Program-made: the position numbers and the translations under genes
Shown: positions 8,299-15,968 of the stretch, one piece after another
Layout: the number at the start of each line of letters is the position of its first letter
Numbering within the stretch: position 1 is the first letter of the stretch
Notes under the pieces: generated by a model
Seen by the model: the letters and a program-made list of their open reading frames with translations, nothing else
Database searches by the model: none
Told to the model about the DNA's origin: nothing
NCBI RefSeq assembly: GCF_014193695.1
Contig: NZ_JACHZR010000001.1
Location: forward strand, 347,309 to 411,308
Direction of reading: 5' to 3'
Length of the DNA stretch: 64,000 nt
Origin: Rhizobium sp. BK316
Lineage (GTDB): Bacteria; Pseudomonadota; Alphaproteobacteria; Rhizobiales; Rhizobiaceae

Positions 8299-8700
8299 TC
8301 AATAGGTCATGCAGGCGGCATTGAGAATACCGATGACCAGTGCGATGCCGCCGCCCCATATGCCCGCGGCGATATTGCCGGCCGTGATCTTCTTATGCAG
8401 GTCCGTCATAGTGAAATTCGCGATGTAGTAAGCGAGGATCTGCGCCAGGATGCCGATCACCGCCCATATGATGTAGTCGACGACGCTGACCGAATTGGCT
8501 GCGGCCGAAGCGAGAGGCAGGCTGAAACCGACAAGCGCTCCCAGGAATGCGGTAACGGCCGCAAGATTGCCGGCGCGAATGAGCTGGACTTCCTCTTGCG
8601 GCGTCAACCATGTGTAAATCACCGAAAAAACGGCAAAGGCGGCAAGACCGATGGCAAAATAACCAAGGAATGCGGGCAGACCCGCCACGTAATCGAGCAT
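8299..8700 (-). CDS. DUF350 (YjfL-like) inner membrane protein
   Basis: This 133-residue protein has four hydrophobic helices in two repeated halves: FLGYFAIGLAAFAVFSVIYTW, VTAFLGALVGFSLPLASAA, VVDYIIWAVIGILAQILAYY and IAAGIWGGGIALVIGILNA. This matches DUF350/UPF0719. The start at 8700 gives MLDYVAGLP; the frame extends further into the DUF2491 gene without need. It lies 12 bp before the DUF1190 gene. The family travels with PspA-type proteins and the YjfK/YjfM/YjfC set and is presumed to act at the membrane. No activity is established. Confidence 0.85.
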   Translation of the reverse strand: MLDYVAGLPAFLGYFAIGLAAFAVFSVIYTWLTPQEEVQLIRAGNLAAVTAFLGALVGFSLPLASAAANSVSVVDYIIWAVIGILAQILAYYIANFTMTDLHKKITAGNIAAGIWGGGIALVIGILNAACMTY

Positions 8701-8734
8701 TGAAAAAGTTCTCCGTTGTAAATTGATGGCTCTA

Positions 8735-9394
8735 TCAGACGCGGCGAACATCGGGTGGAGTGAGTCCGTAGCCGATCAGAAATTCCACTGAGCTTCCCGC
8801 CTGGCTCTGCATGAGATCGAGGTCGCGTTCGACATTGATCAGAAGCATTTCGCGCGTCGATCCAAGCGGGCGATAATACAACATGCAGGTCTGGTGAATG
8901 GAGCGCTGCTCTTCACCATCGTCAACTTTTTCGACAAACTCCGCCAGCGGCGCGCGCTCCGGACCTTCTCCCCAGAAGCGACTATAGAGGATACCGTCGG
9001 CATCGTAGGATGGCTGGCCGATCAGGCCTTCCGGGCCGGTCCAGCGGTTCCATTCGCTCTGCCCGGCAGGCACGACGCTGTCCCAAGGCTGATAAAAGCT
9101 GATGTCGTCAACGGCATCACCCGGCCGGCCCGAGGTCGACATCACCTGAATCATCCGGTGATCTTCATCGTAGTAACGCGACAGAACCGTCGCGGCATCG
9201 AGCGAAACCTCACCGTAGCCGGCAATGATGAAGGGGCCGCTCCGTGGCAGTGGCATGGCCGGCTCACCACCCAAGGCTTCGGCCTCGAGGGAGAGGAAAT
9301 CGATCTCCAATGCGCCGCCGATGGCAGCACTCAAGGGGCCAAGTTCTTTGGGCAAGGGCCTTTCGTTCTTGTCTCCGCTGAACCAGCCGATCAT
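8735..9394 (-). CDS. DUF2491 (YjfK-like) protein
   Basis: This 219-residue soluble protein matches DUF2491. It begins MIGWFSGDKNERPLP and contains GPFIIAGYGEVSL, a Tyr-Tyr-Asp-Glu-Asp stretch, SFYQPWDSVVP and the C-terminal SSVEFLIGYGLTPPDVRRV. It has no signal peptide or membrane segment. Its ATG overlaps the TGA of the upstream channel gene (ATGA at 9391-9394), a strong sign of coupled translation and of a shared complex. The function is unknown; the family is a regular partner of PspA and DUF350. Confidence 0.85.
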   Translation of the reverse strand: MIGWFSGDKNERPLPKELGPLSAAIGGALEIDFLSLEAEALGGEPAMPLPRSGPFIIAGYGEVSLDAATVLSRYYDEDHRMIQVMSTSGRPGDAVDDISFYQPWDSVVPAGQSEWNRWTGPEGLIGQPSYDADGILYSRFWGEGPERAPLAEFVEKVDDGEEQRSIHQTCMLYYRPLGSTREMLLINVERDLDLMQSQAGSSVEFLIGYGLTPPDVRRV

Positions 9395-10446
9395 GATACG
9401 CCTCCCATTCGAGCCCAAGCGATGGCAGCGGGATCTAGCCGCATTCCGCTGATATAGTAAAGGGTTTCGCCGCCCCGCATCAGCACCTCGTCTCGACAAT
9501 TGAGGTCGGTAATACCCTGGCTCAGCAAGCCCACCAGCGTCACATTGTGCTCACGCTTGAGGCTTAAAAACACGTCCCCATAGAGCAGCGGCGTTTGCAA
9601 AGGCGGTACTGGTAGGGAAAAGGCCGTGTCGGTGGAGGCGGCCGACAGCAGCCGTGCGGTGATTTCCGAAGAGCCCGGATCACGGGCGGCACGCGACAGC
9701 AGCTCCTCGGCGAGCGACCCCACCGCCTCGACGCGGGGCCGGAGTTGTTTGACCATCTGTGCCGTGCGGTCGTCGGTGAAATAAGCTACGATATGCGCAT
9801 TGGGTGCATGGTCTTCGGCAATCAGGACCGCGGCCAGCGTCTCGTCGTCATTTGCTCCGCGCGCGATGATCGCCCGCGCCTGCCCCGCTCCGGCTCGCAC
9901 CAGAGCATCGGCATCAGAAAGCCTTTCGGTTCTGATATAGTCGGCGCAGTCGCTGGCGGGATTTTCCAACAGGTCCTTGGCAACCAGAACGCTCATTGGT
10001 TCGTTGGCCTGTCGTTCGGCATGCAGCAGCCGGAGCGTCTGATATGTCTGCCCCTCCTGCCAGCCCAGGATAATGATGTGGCCGGTGCGTTCGCTGTAGT
10101 CGCCTAAGCCGCGCATACGATTCCTCCAGATCGTGCCGATCGTTGTCAACAATTTGCCAAGAACAGCGGTGAAGATGGCGATGCCACCGGGAAGAACGAA
10201 CAGGACGGCAATGATCCGGCCAAGCCCAGATTTTGGGGACAGATCGCCATAGCCGACAGTCGTTGCTGTAACCATATAGTAGTAAAGAAAATCGATCGGA
10301 CTGCCGACAAGATCGCCTTCGCCCGCCAGCGTAAAGAGCAGGTAGGATGCGACCAGATGGATCACGAGGATAAGAAAAAGGGCTGACCAAGCCAATTCGC
10401 TGAGCGAGAGATATACACGCCGCAGTATTGAAGCGATAAATGGCAC
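9391..10446 (-). CDS. Two-TM potassium channel with RCK (TrkA-N) domain
   Basis: The 351-residue protein has a membrane helix at about 18-41, a pore helix, the selectivity filter TVGYGD at 63-68 and a second helix at about 78-100. A cytosolic RCK nucleotide-binding domain starts near 121 and a TrkA-C-like region follows (about 270-340). The first glycine loop of the RCK domain reads ILGWQEG rather than the usual GxGxxG, so ligand binding may differ. It heads the operon that continues with DUF2491, DUF350, DUF1190 and the ATP-grasp gene. It is divergent from DUF2170-pspA across 117 bp. Coupling to DUF2491 by a 4-bp overlap suggests that K+ (or cation) flux is part of this envelope system. Confidence 0.9.
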   Translation of the reverse strand: MPFIASILRRVYLSLSELAWSALFLILVIHLVASYLLFTLAGEGDLVGSPIDFLYYYMVTATTVGYGDLSPKSGLGRIIAVLFVLPGGIAIFTAVLGKLLTTIGTIWRNRMRGLGDYSERTGHIIILGWQEGQTYQTLRLLHAERQANEPMSVLVAKDLLENPASDCADYIRTERLSDADALVRAGAGQARAIIARGANDDETLAAVLIAEDHAPNAHIVAYFTDDRTAQMVKQLRPRVEAVGSLAEELLSRAARDPGSSEITARLLSAASTDTAFSLPVPPLQTPLLYGDVFLSLKREHNVTLVGLLSQGITDLNCRDEVLMRGGETLYYISGMRLDPAAIAWARMGGVS

Positions 10447-10496
10447 GCGATTCGTCCCCGTTCCCCGTGCGTAACCTAGCGAAATTTATTTAGCAC

Positions 10497-10512
10497 GCCA
10501 CCTTTAAGTGGC
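10497..10512. promoter_or_regulatory. Hairpin in the divergent promoter region of the PspA-channel locus
   Basis: GCCAC-CTTTAA-GTGGC lies midway in the 117-bp region between the divergent channel and DUF2170 genes. It could be an operator half-turn or an untranslated-leader hairpin. No sigma-54 (-24/-12) motif was found here, unlike classical psp operons. Confidence 0.35.
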
Positions 10513-10563
10513 ATTTCGACTACCCAGATATTTTTTCGACGTTCTAATCGATGGAGGACTTTT

Positions 10564-10998
10564 TTGGAGACCTGGAACCTCACCACCTTAACGCGCCTGT
10601 TCGCCGCCGATCCCGAGGCACTCGGCGATGTGGATGTCGCCGTACCCGAGCAGGGCGACGTCCTATGTGTCACTCTTAAGGAAAAAGGCGATCTCGACGT
10701 CTTCGTGGCGGTGAGCGGGGAGCGCGATATCCTGGTCAGCGCCGTTCTGGTGCCCTGCAAGGACATACCCAATCGCGAAGCCTTCGAACGCATGGTGCTC
10801 AAGACGCACAAGTTCGTGCCGCTCTCCAGTTTCGGCATTACCGCGATCGACGGTGAGGAATGGTATGAATTGTTCGGCTCGCTTTCAGCACGCTCGTCTG
10901 CCGACACGGTGGTTGAAGAGGTCGCAATTCTGGCGGCCAATGCCGTCGATGCGGCACATATGATCGAAGAATGGAAAAGTGGGGAGATTGCAGCGTGA
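10564..10998 (+). CDS. DUF2170 (YjfI-like) protein
   Basis: This 144-residue protein matches the DUF2170 pattern: an N-terminal LTxLxRLFAADPEAL, then VLVPCKDIPNREAFERMVLKTHKFVPLSSFGI and a C-terminal helix with VEEVAILAANAVDAAHMIEEW. It uses a TTG start, with GGAGG at 10553-10557 placed 6 bp upstream; the nearby ATG at 10551 is out of frame. Its TGA overlaps the GTG of the pspA-like gene. In E. coli the equivalent pair is yjfI-yjfJ. The fold resembles small chaperone-like proteins, but no role is proven. Confidence 0.85.
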   Translation: METWNLTTLTRLFAADPEALGDVDVAVPEQGDVLCVTLKEKGDLDVFVAVSGERDILVSAVLVPCKDIPNREAFERMVLKTHKFVPLSSFGITAIDGEEWYELFGSLSARSSADTVVEEVAILAANAVDAAHMIEEWKSGEIAA

Positions 10999-11729
10999 GC
11001 ACCTGGGGAAAGATTTTCACTGCCATTCGCGGCGGCATTAACGAGGCAGCGGAAGCTGCCGCCGACAGCCAGTCCATTCGCATTCTTGACCAGGAAATCC
11101 GCGACGCCGAACAGTCGCTGCGGCGGGCGCGATCCGACCTGGCCGGCATCATGGCGTCCAACAAGAGCGTTATGCGCCGACTTGAAGAAAATCGCGCGAA
11201 GGAGACCAAGGATACCGACAGCGCCCGCGCCGCGATTTCCGCGGGCCGCACGGATCTCGCTCAGGGCCTTGCCCAGCGCATCGCCACGACCCGTACCGAA
11301 GTGCAGCGCGACCAGGAAGAACTCGATCGGCTGCTGCCCCGCCAGCAACAGATGCTGCGCACGATCCAGGACACCGAAGCACGCATTGCCCAGATGAAGC
11401 GCGAGGTGGAGAACGTCAAAGCCAACGAGTCACTGCTGCGCGCGCAGTCGGCGATCGCCCATAACCAGTCGGGCATCAATACCCGTCTCGGCAGCGCCGT
11501 CGAAAGTCTCGAACGCATCAAGAAACGTCAGGAAATCACTGCTGGCCGCATCGAAGCCGGTGCTGAACTGGCCGCACTGGAAAACGGCGGGGATCTCGAT
11601 CGTCAACTGCGCGAAGCCGGCATTGGCGGCTCGAGCCATTCGGCCGACGATATTCTTGCGCAACTGATGCTGCCCAGGCAGTCGGCCGAGCCCGTCCTGC
11701 TGCCGGCGCCCACCAGCACCAAGGTCTGA
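10995..11729 (+). CDS. PspA/IM30 family protein (YjfJ-like)
   Basis: The 244-residue protein starts with the amphipathic helix STWGKIFTAIRGGINEAAEA, which in PspA and Vipp1 binds lipid. A long coiled coil from about 30 to 190 follows, rich in Gln, Arg and Glu (RILDQEIRDAEQSLRRARSDL, then EVQRDQEELDRLLPRQQQML), and then a short variable tail. These are the features of the ESCRT-III-related PspA family that protects and remodels the inner membrane. The GTG start overlaps the preceding TGA (GTGA, 10995-10998). No PspF, PspB or PspC is nearby. Its partners here are DUF2170 and, divergently, the channel-DUF2491-DUF350-DUF1190-ATP-grasp operon. Confidence 0.9.
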   Translation: MSTWGKIFTAIRGGINEAAEAAADSQSIRILDQEIRDAEQSLRRARSDLAGIMASNKSVMRRLEENRAKETKDTDSARAAISAGRTDLAQGLAQRIATTRTEVQRDQEELDRLLPRQQQMLRTIQDTEARIAQMKREVENVKANESLLRAQSAIAHNQSGINTRLGSAVESLERIKKRQEITAGRIEAGAELAALENGGDLDRQLREAGIGGSSHSADDILAQLMLPRQSAEPVLLPAPTSTKV

Positions 11730-11737
11730 CAATCGTC

Positions 11738-11767
11738 AGCGAGTGGCAGCCCTGGCTGCTGCTCGCT
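11738..11767 (+). terminator. Hairpin after the pspA-like gene
   Basis: A stem AGCGAG/CTCGCT with an inner stem GCAGC/GCTGC begins 8 bp after the pspA-like stop. No T-run follows, so it may act as a 3'-end stabiliser rather than a terminator. A second hairpin, GATGCTGGC/GCCAGCATC, sits at 11801-11828. Confidence 0.4.
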
Positions 11768-11828
11768 AGGGATTCCGCTTTTGGCCGCTTTGTGATCCAA
11801 GATGCTGGCTGGAGTGGAGGCCAGCATC

Positions 11829-12410
11829 AAATGGCACGACGTCATCTCAAATCATCTTCGTGAGCATATTGTTGACGCAATCGCTGCAGGCCGGTGCCGG
11901 CGCGGTTTGGTATTGCGGTATCTTCAGCGGTGGAGTGACCTCGGCGTTATCGTTCGAGTGGATCTGTCGTGCCTGGGAAGATGGGCGGCCACCGCAAGCG
12001 GGTTCTGGAGTCATATCGGACGGTTCGTGGGACGGATCAACTAGGCGCCGCATCTGTCACTGCACCGGTTGAAGGAAGAGGTGCCGCGCGAGAGGTGAAG
12101 GTATCACGGATACGGCATGACAGTTCCTGCGGCGTGAGGGATTGCGCTTCCAAAAAAAAAACACTGTTCGCCCCCCTGTGCAGGTACGCGCGATGTCGCG
12201 CGGCGCCGACACCTTTCCATTGACGATTGACCGCGCCGAGAACATCGTCATAATAATTTTTGCACACGTGCTCAATTTTGTCATTCGGCCGTTACGTTCG
12301 CCCCCTAGAGCGGGATACGCCACGTTTTCGTGGGGTTATCGGAACGGCCGTCACCACCAGTGATGACCCGTCAAGAGGCCTCACACTGCTCTTCTGGGGA
12401 GATGAAGAAA
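11829..12410. other. Gene-free stretch before the phosphodiester-type ABC operon
   Basis: Short open frames exist on both strands (for instance 11847-12053 on minus, 68 codons), but none has a ribosome-binding site or a recognisable product. A run of nine A residues lies near 12152. This stretch should hold the promoter of the ABC operon that starts at 12411. No confident -35/-10 pair could be chosen. Confidence 0.4.
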
Positions 12411-13757
12411 ATGACTCTTTTGCCGACACTGAAATCCCTTACCGTCGCCGCCGCAATCCTGGCTTCGACTTCGGCTCTCGCGCTTGCCAAGGACGTTCAC
12501 ATCAGCGTCTGGGCCGGCGGTACCGGCCCGAACGACGTCTATCGCCTCGATGCCATCGAGATCGCAGCCCAGCAGCTCCAGCGCGAAGCTGCGCTGAAGG
12601 GCGAAGACCTGAAGATCACCGTCGAGAAGAAGCCCTATTCGGCCTGGGAGGACTTCAAGCAGGCGCTGACCCTTGCTGCGGAAGCCAAGACCGCCCCGAA
12701 CATCGTCGTCAGCGGCCATGAAGACATCGCGCCCTGGTCCCAGGCCGGCCTCATCGTTCCGATCGAGGATTACGTCGATCTCGACTCCTGGCCGCTCAGC
12801 GACATCTATGAAAATCTGTTGAAGATCGCCTCCTATAACGGCACCGTCTACGGCATTCCGCAGGATGCCGAATCCCGGCCGATGTTCTTCTGGAAGCCTT
12901 ACATGAAGGCGATCGGCTACAGCGATGCCGATCTCGATGCCTTGCCGCAGAGTGTCCAGGACGGCAAATACACGATGAAGAACCTGCTCGAAGACGCCAA
13001 GAAGATGCAGGACAAGGGCCTCGTCCAGCCCGGCTACGGCTTCTATCCGCGCACCAGCAACGGCCCTGACTACTGGCAGTTCTACACGTCCTTCGGCGGC
13101 ACGATGGAAGAAGACGGCAAGCTCGTCTTCGACAAGGCGGCGATGACCCGTACCTATCAGTTCTTCGCCGATGCCGTTTCGACCGGCGTTACCAAGAAGA
13201 ACCATATCGGCATGCCGGGCGACCAGTGGTGGAAGGAAGTTTCCACGGGCAAGGCCGGCATCTGGGACGCGGGCACCTGGCACTATGCCCGCATGGTCAA
13301 TCAGGAAGGGCTGAAGGACTTCTTCGGCAATATCGTTTTCACGCTGATCCCGGCCGGCGAAGGCGGCAAGGCCAACACGCTGACCCACCCGCTCGTCTAC
13401 CTCCTGACCGCAGGTCACGACCAGGAGGACACCGAGATCGCCGCCCAGCTGGTCAAGATCGCCTCCGAGCCACGCACCAACGCGCTGCATGCGGTCAAAT
13501 CAGCCCATCTCGGCATCTCCAAGTCGGAATCCACCGTCGATTTCTACGCGGCCGACCGCTGGACCCGCGAAGCCACCGAGCGCCTGCTGCCGCATGCCAA
13601 TGCGATGCCGAATAATTCCGATTTCGGCAAATATTGGAACATCATGTGGAAGAACCTCGAAGCATCCTGGACCGGCGCCAAGACCGTAGACGCCGCGATC
13701 AGTGATGCAGAGGGCGAGCTGAAGAGCACGCTCGGCGACAAGATCGTCATCCGCTAA
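12411..13757 (+). CDS. Extracellular substrate-binding protein, carbohydrate ABC type (family 1)
   Basis: This 448-residue periplasmic binding protein has a Sec signal peptide (LLPTLKSLTVAAAILASTSALALA). The mature part begins KDVHISVWAGG and shows the bilobed family-1 pattern, with GTVYGIPQDAESRPMFFWKP near 140 and GKAGIWDAGTWHYARM near 290. The start at 12411 is preferred: GGGGAG lies 9 bp upstream, whereas the ATG at 12402 directly abuts it. The gene heads an operon with two permeases, an ATPase, a glycerophosphodiesterase, a LacI regulator and an IMPase. The ligand is therefore probably a glycerophosphodiester or sugar phosphodiester (inference). Confidence 0.9.
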   Translation: MTLLPTLKSLTVAAAILASTSALALAKDVHISVWAGGTGPNDVYRLDAIEIAAQQLQREAALKGEDLKITVEKKPYSAWEDFKQALTLAAEAKTAPNIVVSGHEDIAPWSQAGLIVPIEDYVDLDSWPLSDIYENLLKIASYNGTVYGIPQDAESRPMFFWKPYMKAIGYSDADLDALPQSVQDGKYTMKNLLEDAKKMQDKGLVQPGYGFYPRTSNGPDYWQFYTSFGGTMEEDGKLVFDKAAMTRTYQFFADAVSTGVTKKNHIGMPGDQWWKEVSTGKAGIWDAGTWHYARMVNQEGLKDFFGNIVFTLIPAGEGGKANTLTHPLVYLLTAGHDQEDTEIAAQLVKIASEPRTNALHAVKSAHLGISKSESTVDFYAADRWTREATERLLPHANAMPNNSDFGKYWNIMWKNLEASWTGAKTVDAAISDAEGELKSTLGDKIVIR

Positions 13758-13775
13758 GATCGAAGCACTCTTCCG

Positions 13776-13794
13776 GGCGGCGGCCACCGCCGCC
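13776..13794 (+). other. Intercistronic hairpin after the binding-protein gene
   Basis: GGCGGCGG-CCA-CCGCCGCC forms a very GC-rich hairpin 18 bp after the binding-protein stop and 27 bp before the permease start. There is no T-run, so it probably protects the upstream mRNA 3' end or causes partial stopping, raising binding protein over permease. Confidence 0.6.
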
Positions 13795-13821
13795 TGGTCG
13801 GTTCGCGATGAAGAGGCTTCC

Positions 13822-15123
13822 ATGAAATCGTCCAGAACGCTCGGACTGGTGATGATCGCGCCTGCGGCGATCATGATTGTCCTGTTCTTCCTGATGCCGG
13901 TGGTTCTGACGGCGGTCTTCTCGATGACCAACATGACGACCGCGACCGGCATATCAGGCGGTGTCTACCAGATCGCGCCCAACTCCCTGATCGCGCTGAA
14001 ATCGGCGATGCCCGACATCGCCGCCGAGATGGCCGAACCGCGCTACACGATCGACGAGGCGGGCCTCACGGCCGTCGAGAGCCTCGGGATAGCGCCGGGG
14101 ATTGCCGCGGAATTGCGCGCCAAACATATAGGCGAGGTCTTCCCGGCACGCCGCGACGTCGAGCGCATGATCAAGGATCTCGCCGAGCGACCTTCGACAC
14201 GCGAGGTCAAGCAGATCTCCGAACAGTTCAACCGCTCCGTCCTTAACACCCGCTTCGACAGCAAGGACCAGCTCTTCTCCGCGCTCGATACGCTTGGTTT
14301 CAAGCTGACGCCGGAGCAGAAGGAAACCGTCGCCAAGACCACCTACACCGGCTGGATCTGGACGACCGACAATTTCTCACGCATGGCCACCTCGCCCGAC
14401 ATGGCGCGCGTGCTTTTCAATACCGTGCTCTACGTCGCGCTGGTGCTGATGCTCTTCAACGTCGGTTATGCGCTGCTGCTCGCCATCTGGACGCATTACA
14501 TGCCGCCGACCCCGGCTTCGATCTTTCGCGGCATCTGGCTCCTGCCGCGCATCACGCCTGTCGTCATCTATGTCATGCTGTGGAAGTGGCTCGCCTGGGA
14601 CAGCGGCTTCATTTCGATCCTGATGGGCAAGTTCGGCTACCCCCCGAAGAACTACCTGCTCGATACCGCCTATCATGCCTGGTTCTTCGTGGTGCTGATC
14701 AACGGCTTCATCGGCGCTTCGATGGGTATGCTGGTCTTCTCATCTGCGATGAAGGCCATTCCGAAGAGCCAGTTTTATGCGAGCGAGGTTGACGGCGCCT
14801 CGCGCTGGCAGCAGATCCGTTACATCATCCTGCCGCAGATGCGCTGGCCGATCCTCTTCGTCACCTGCTATCAGACCCTGTCGCTGCTTGCCTCCTTCAA
14901 TGAAATCCTGCTCGCCACCAATGGCGGGCCGGGCAACGCGACCGAGGTCTGGGCGCTCTCCGCCTATCACACCGCGCTCAGGAACTATGCCGGCAATCTC
15001 GAATACGGGCTGGGTGCCGCCATGGCGCTGGTGCTCGTCGTCATCGGCGTGACGCTGTCGCTTCTTTATCTGCGCGTCTTCAACTACGGCACGCTTGTCG
15101 CCAAGCCCCTGATCGAGGATTGA
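13822..15123 (+). CDS. ABC transporter permease with large periplasmic insertion (MalF-like architecture)
   Basis: At 433 residues this is far longer than the usual ~300 for a sugar ABC permease of this class. The first membrane helix (about 8-31) is followed by a 140-residue mainly soluble segment (about 40-185), rich in charged helices. The remaining membrane core follows, with helices near 195-220, 235-260, 285-315, 350-370 and 400-425. The EAA loop is present near 325: EVDGASRWQQIRYIILPQMR. The position of the insertion recalls the P2 loop of MalF, which contacts the binding protein. GAAGAGG lies 6 bp before the ATG. Confidence 0.85.
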   Translation: MKSSRTLGLVMIAPAAIMIVLFFLMPVVLTAVFSMTNMTTATGISGGVYQIAPNSLIALKSAMPDIAAEMAEPRYTIDEAGLTAVESLGIAPGIAAELRAKHIGEVFPARRDVERMIKDLAERPSTREVKQISEQFNRSVLNTRFDSKDQLFSALDTLGFKLTPEQKETVAKTTYTGWIWTTDNFSRMATSPDMARVLFNTVLYVALVLMLFNVGYALLLAIWTHYMPPTPASIFRGIWLLPRITPVVIYVMLWKWLAWDSGFISILMGKFGYPPKNYLLDTAYHAWFFVVLINGFIGASMGMLVFSSAMKAIPKSQFYASEVDGASRWQQIRYIILPQMRWPILFVTCYQTLSLLASFNEILLATNGGPGNATEVWALSAYHTALRNYAGNLEYGLGAAMALVLVVIGVTLSLLYLRVFNYGTLVAKPLIED

Positions 15124-15125
15124 CC

Positions 15126-15968
15126 ATGGCCGAACGCTCGCAGCCCTCGGCAAATTACCGCAGCTGGCCTGTCCTAACGGCACTGACCATCGTCAGTCTG
15201 CCGCTGCTCCTGATGTATGTCTATCTCTTCCTCGACACCGTGACGGTGAAGCAGCCGGATGCCTTGCTGCCCTCCGGCTTGACGCTCAACCATTGGCGCT
15301 TCCTGTGGCAGACGACGGCGGGCAAGGCGAACATCTGGCAGGTGACGCTGAACACGTTGCTGTTTTCGGCCTGCACCACAAGCCTGGTGCTCATCGTCTC
15401 GTCGATGGCAGGTTACGTGCTGTCGCGGCTCAATGTCCCTGCGCGCGGTTTCTTCCTTGCCGGTGTCATGGTGCTGCACGCTTTTCCGTCGGTCACGCTC
15501 ATCATCGCCATCTTCATCGTGCTGCAGATGATCGGTCTCTACAATTCATTGATCGGCGTGATCCTGGTGAAAGCGGCGATCGATCTGCCGCTCGGTATCT
15601 GGTTGATGAAGGGCTTCTACGACACGGTGCCCTGGGAAATCGAAATGGCCGGCGTCGTCGACGGCGCTTCGCGGTTCCGGGTCTGGCGCAGCCTCGTGCT
15701 GCCGCAGGTCAAACCCGGCATCATGGCGCTCGGCCTTTTCTCCTTCCTCTCCGGCTGGGGCGAGTTCATCCTGCCGCAGGTGCTGGCGCCGGGCAATCAG
15801 GTGCAGGTGCTGTCGGTCTATCTCGCCGGCTTCCTTGCCGACGACAACAACTACGATTTCAACATGTTCAAGGCGGTTGGCCTCTTCTACCTCATTCCGG
15901 TGCTGATCGCCTACGCACTCTTCAACAAATACCTCATGAACATCTACGGCGGCGGGAGCAAAGGCTGA
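15126..15968 (+). CDS. Carbohydrate ABC transporter permease (MalG-like)
   Basis: This 280-residue permease has six membrane helices and the EAA loop EMAGVVDGASRFRVWRSLVL near residue 180. The ATG at 15126 is 2 bp after the stop of the MalF-like gene; an in-frame TTG at 15120 lies inside that gene and is less likely. The stop overlaps the ATPase start by one base (TGATG). It pairs with the upstream permease to form the channel of the importer. Confidence 0.9.
   Translation: MAERSQPSANYRSWPVLTALTIVSLPLLLMYVYLFLDTVTVKQPDALLPSGLTLNHWRFLWQTTAGKANIWQVTLNTLLFSACTTSLVLIVSSMAGYVLSRLNVPARGFFLAGVMVLHAFPSVTLIIAIFIVLQMIGLYNSLIGVILVKAAIDLPLGIWLMKGFYDTVPWEIEMAGVVDGASRFRVWRSLVLPQVKPGIMALGLFSFLSGWGEFILPQVLAPGNQVQVLSVYLAGFLADDNNYDFNMFKAVGLFYLIPVLIAYALFNKYLMNIYGGGSKG

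Noticed and set aside
10447..10563. Possible sigma-54 promoter for the PspA-type gene, as in classical psp operons
   Set aside because: No GG-N10-GC type match was found on either strand and no PspF gene is nearby.
11847..12053. 68-codon minus-strand frame in the gap before the phosphodiester operon
   Set aside because: No ribosome-binding site, no recognisable motif; kept only as a note in the intergenic entry.
12152..12160. Run of nine A residues
   Set aside because: Single homopolymer with no associated hairpin; not a terminator or frameshift site in a gene.
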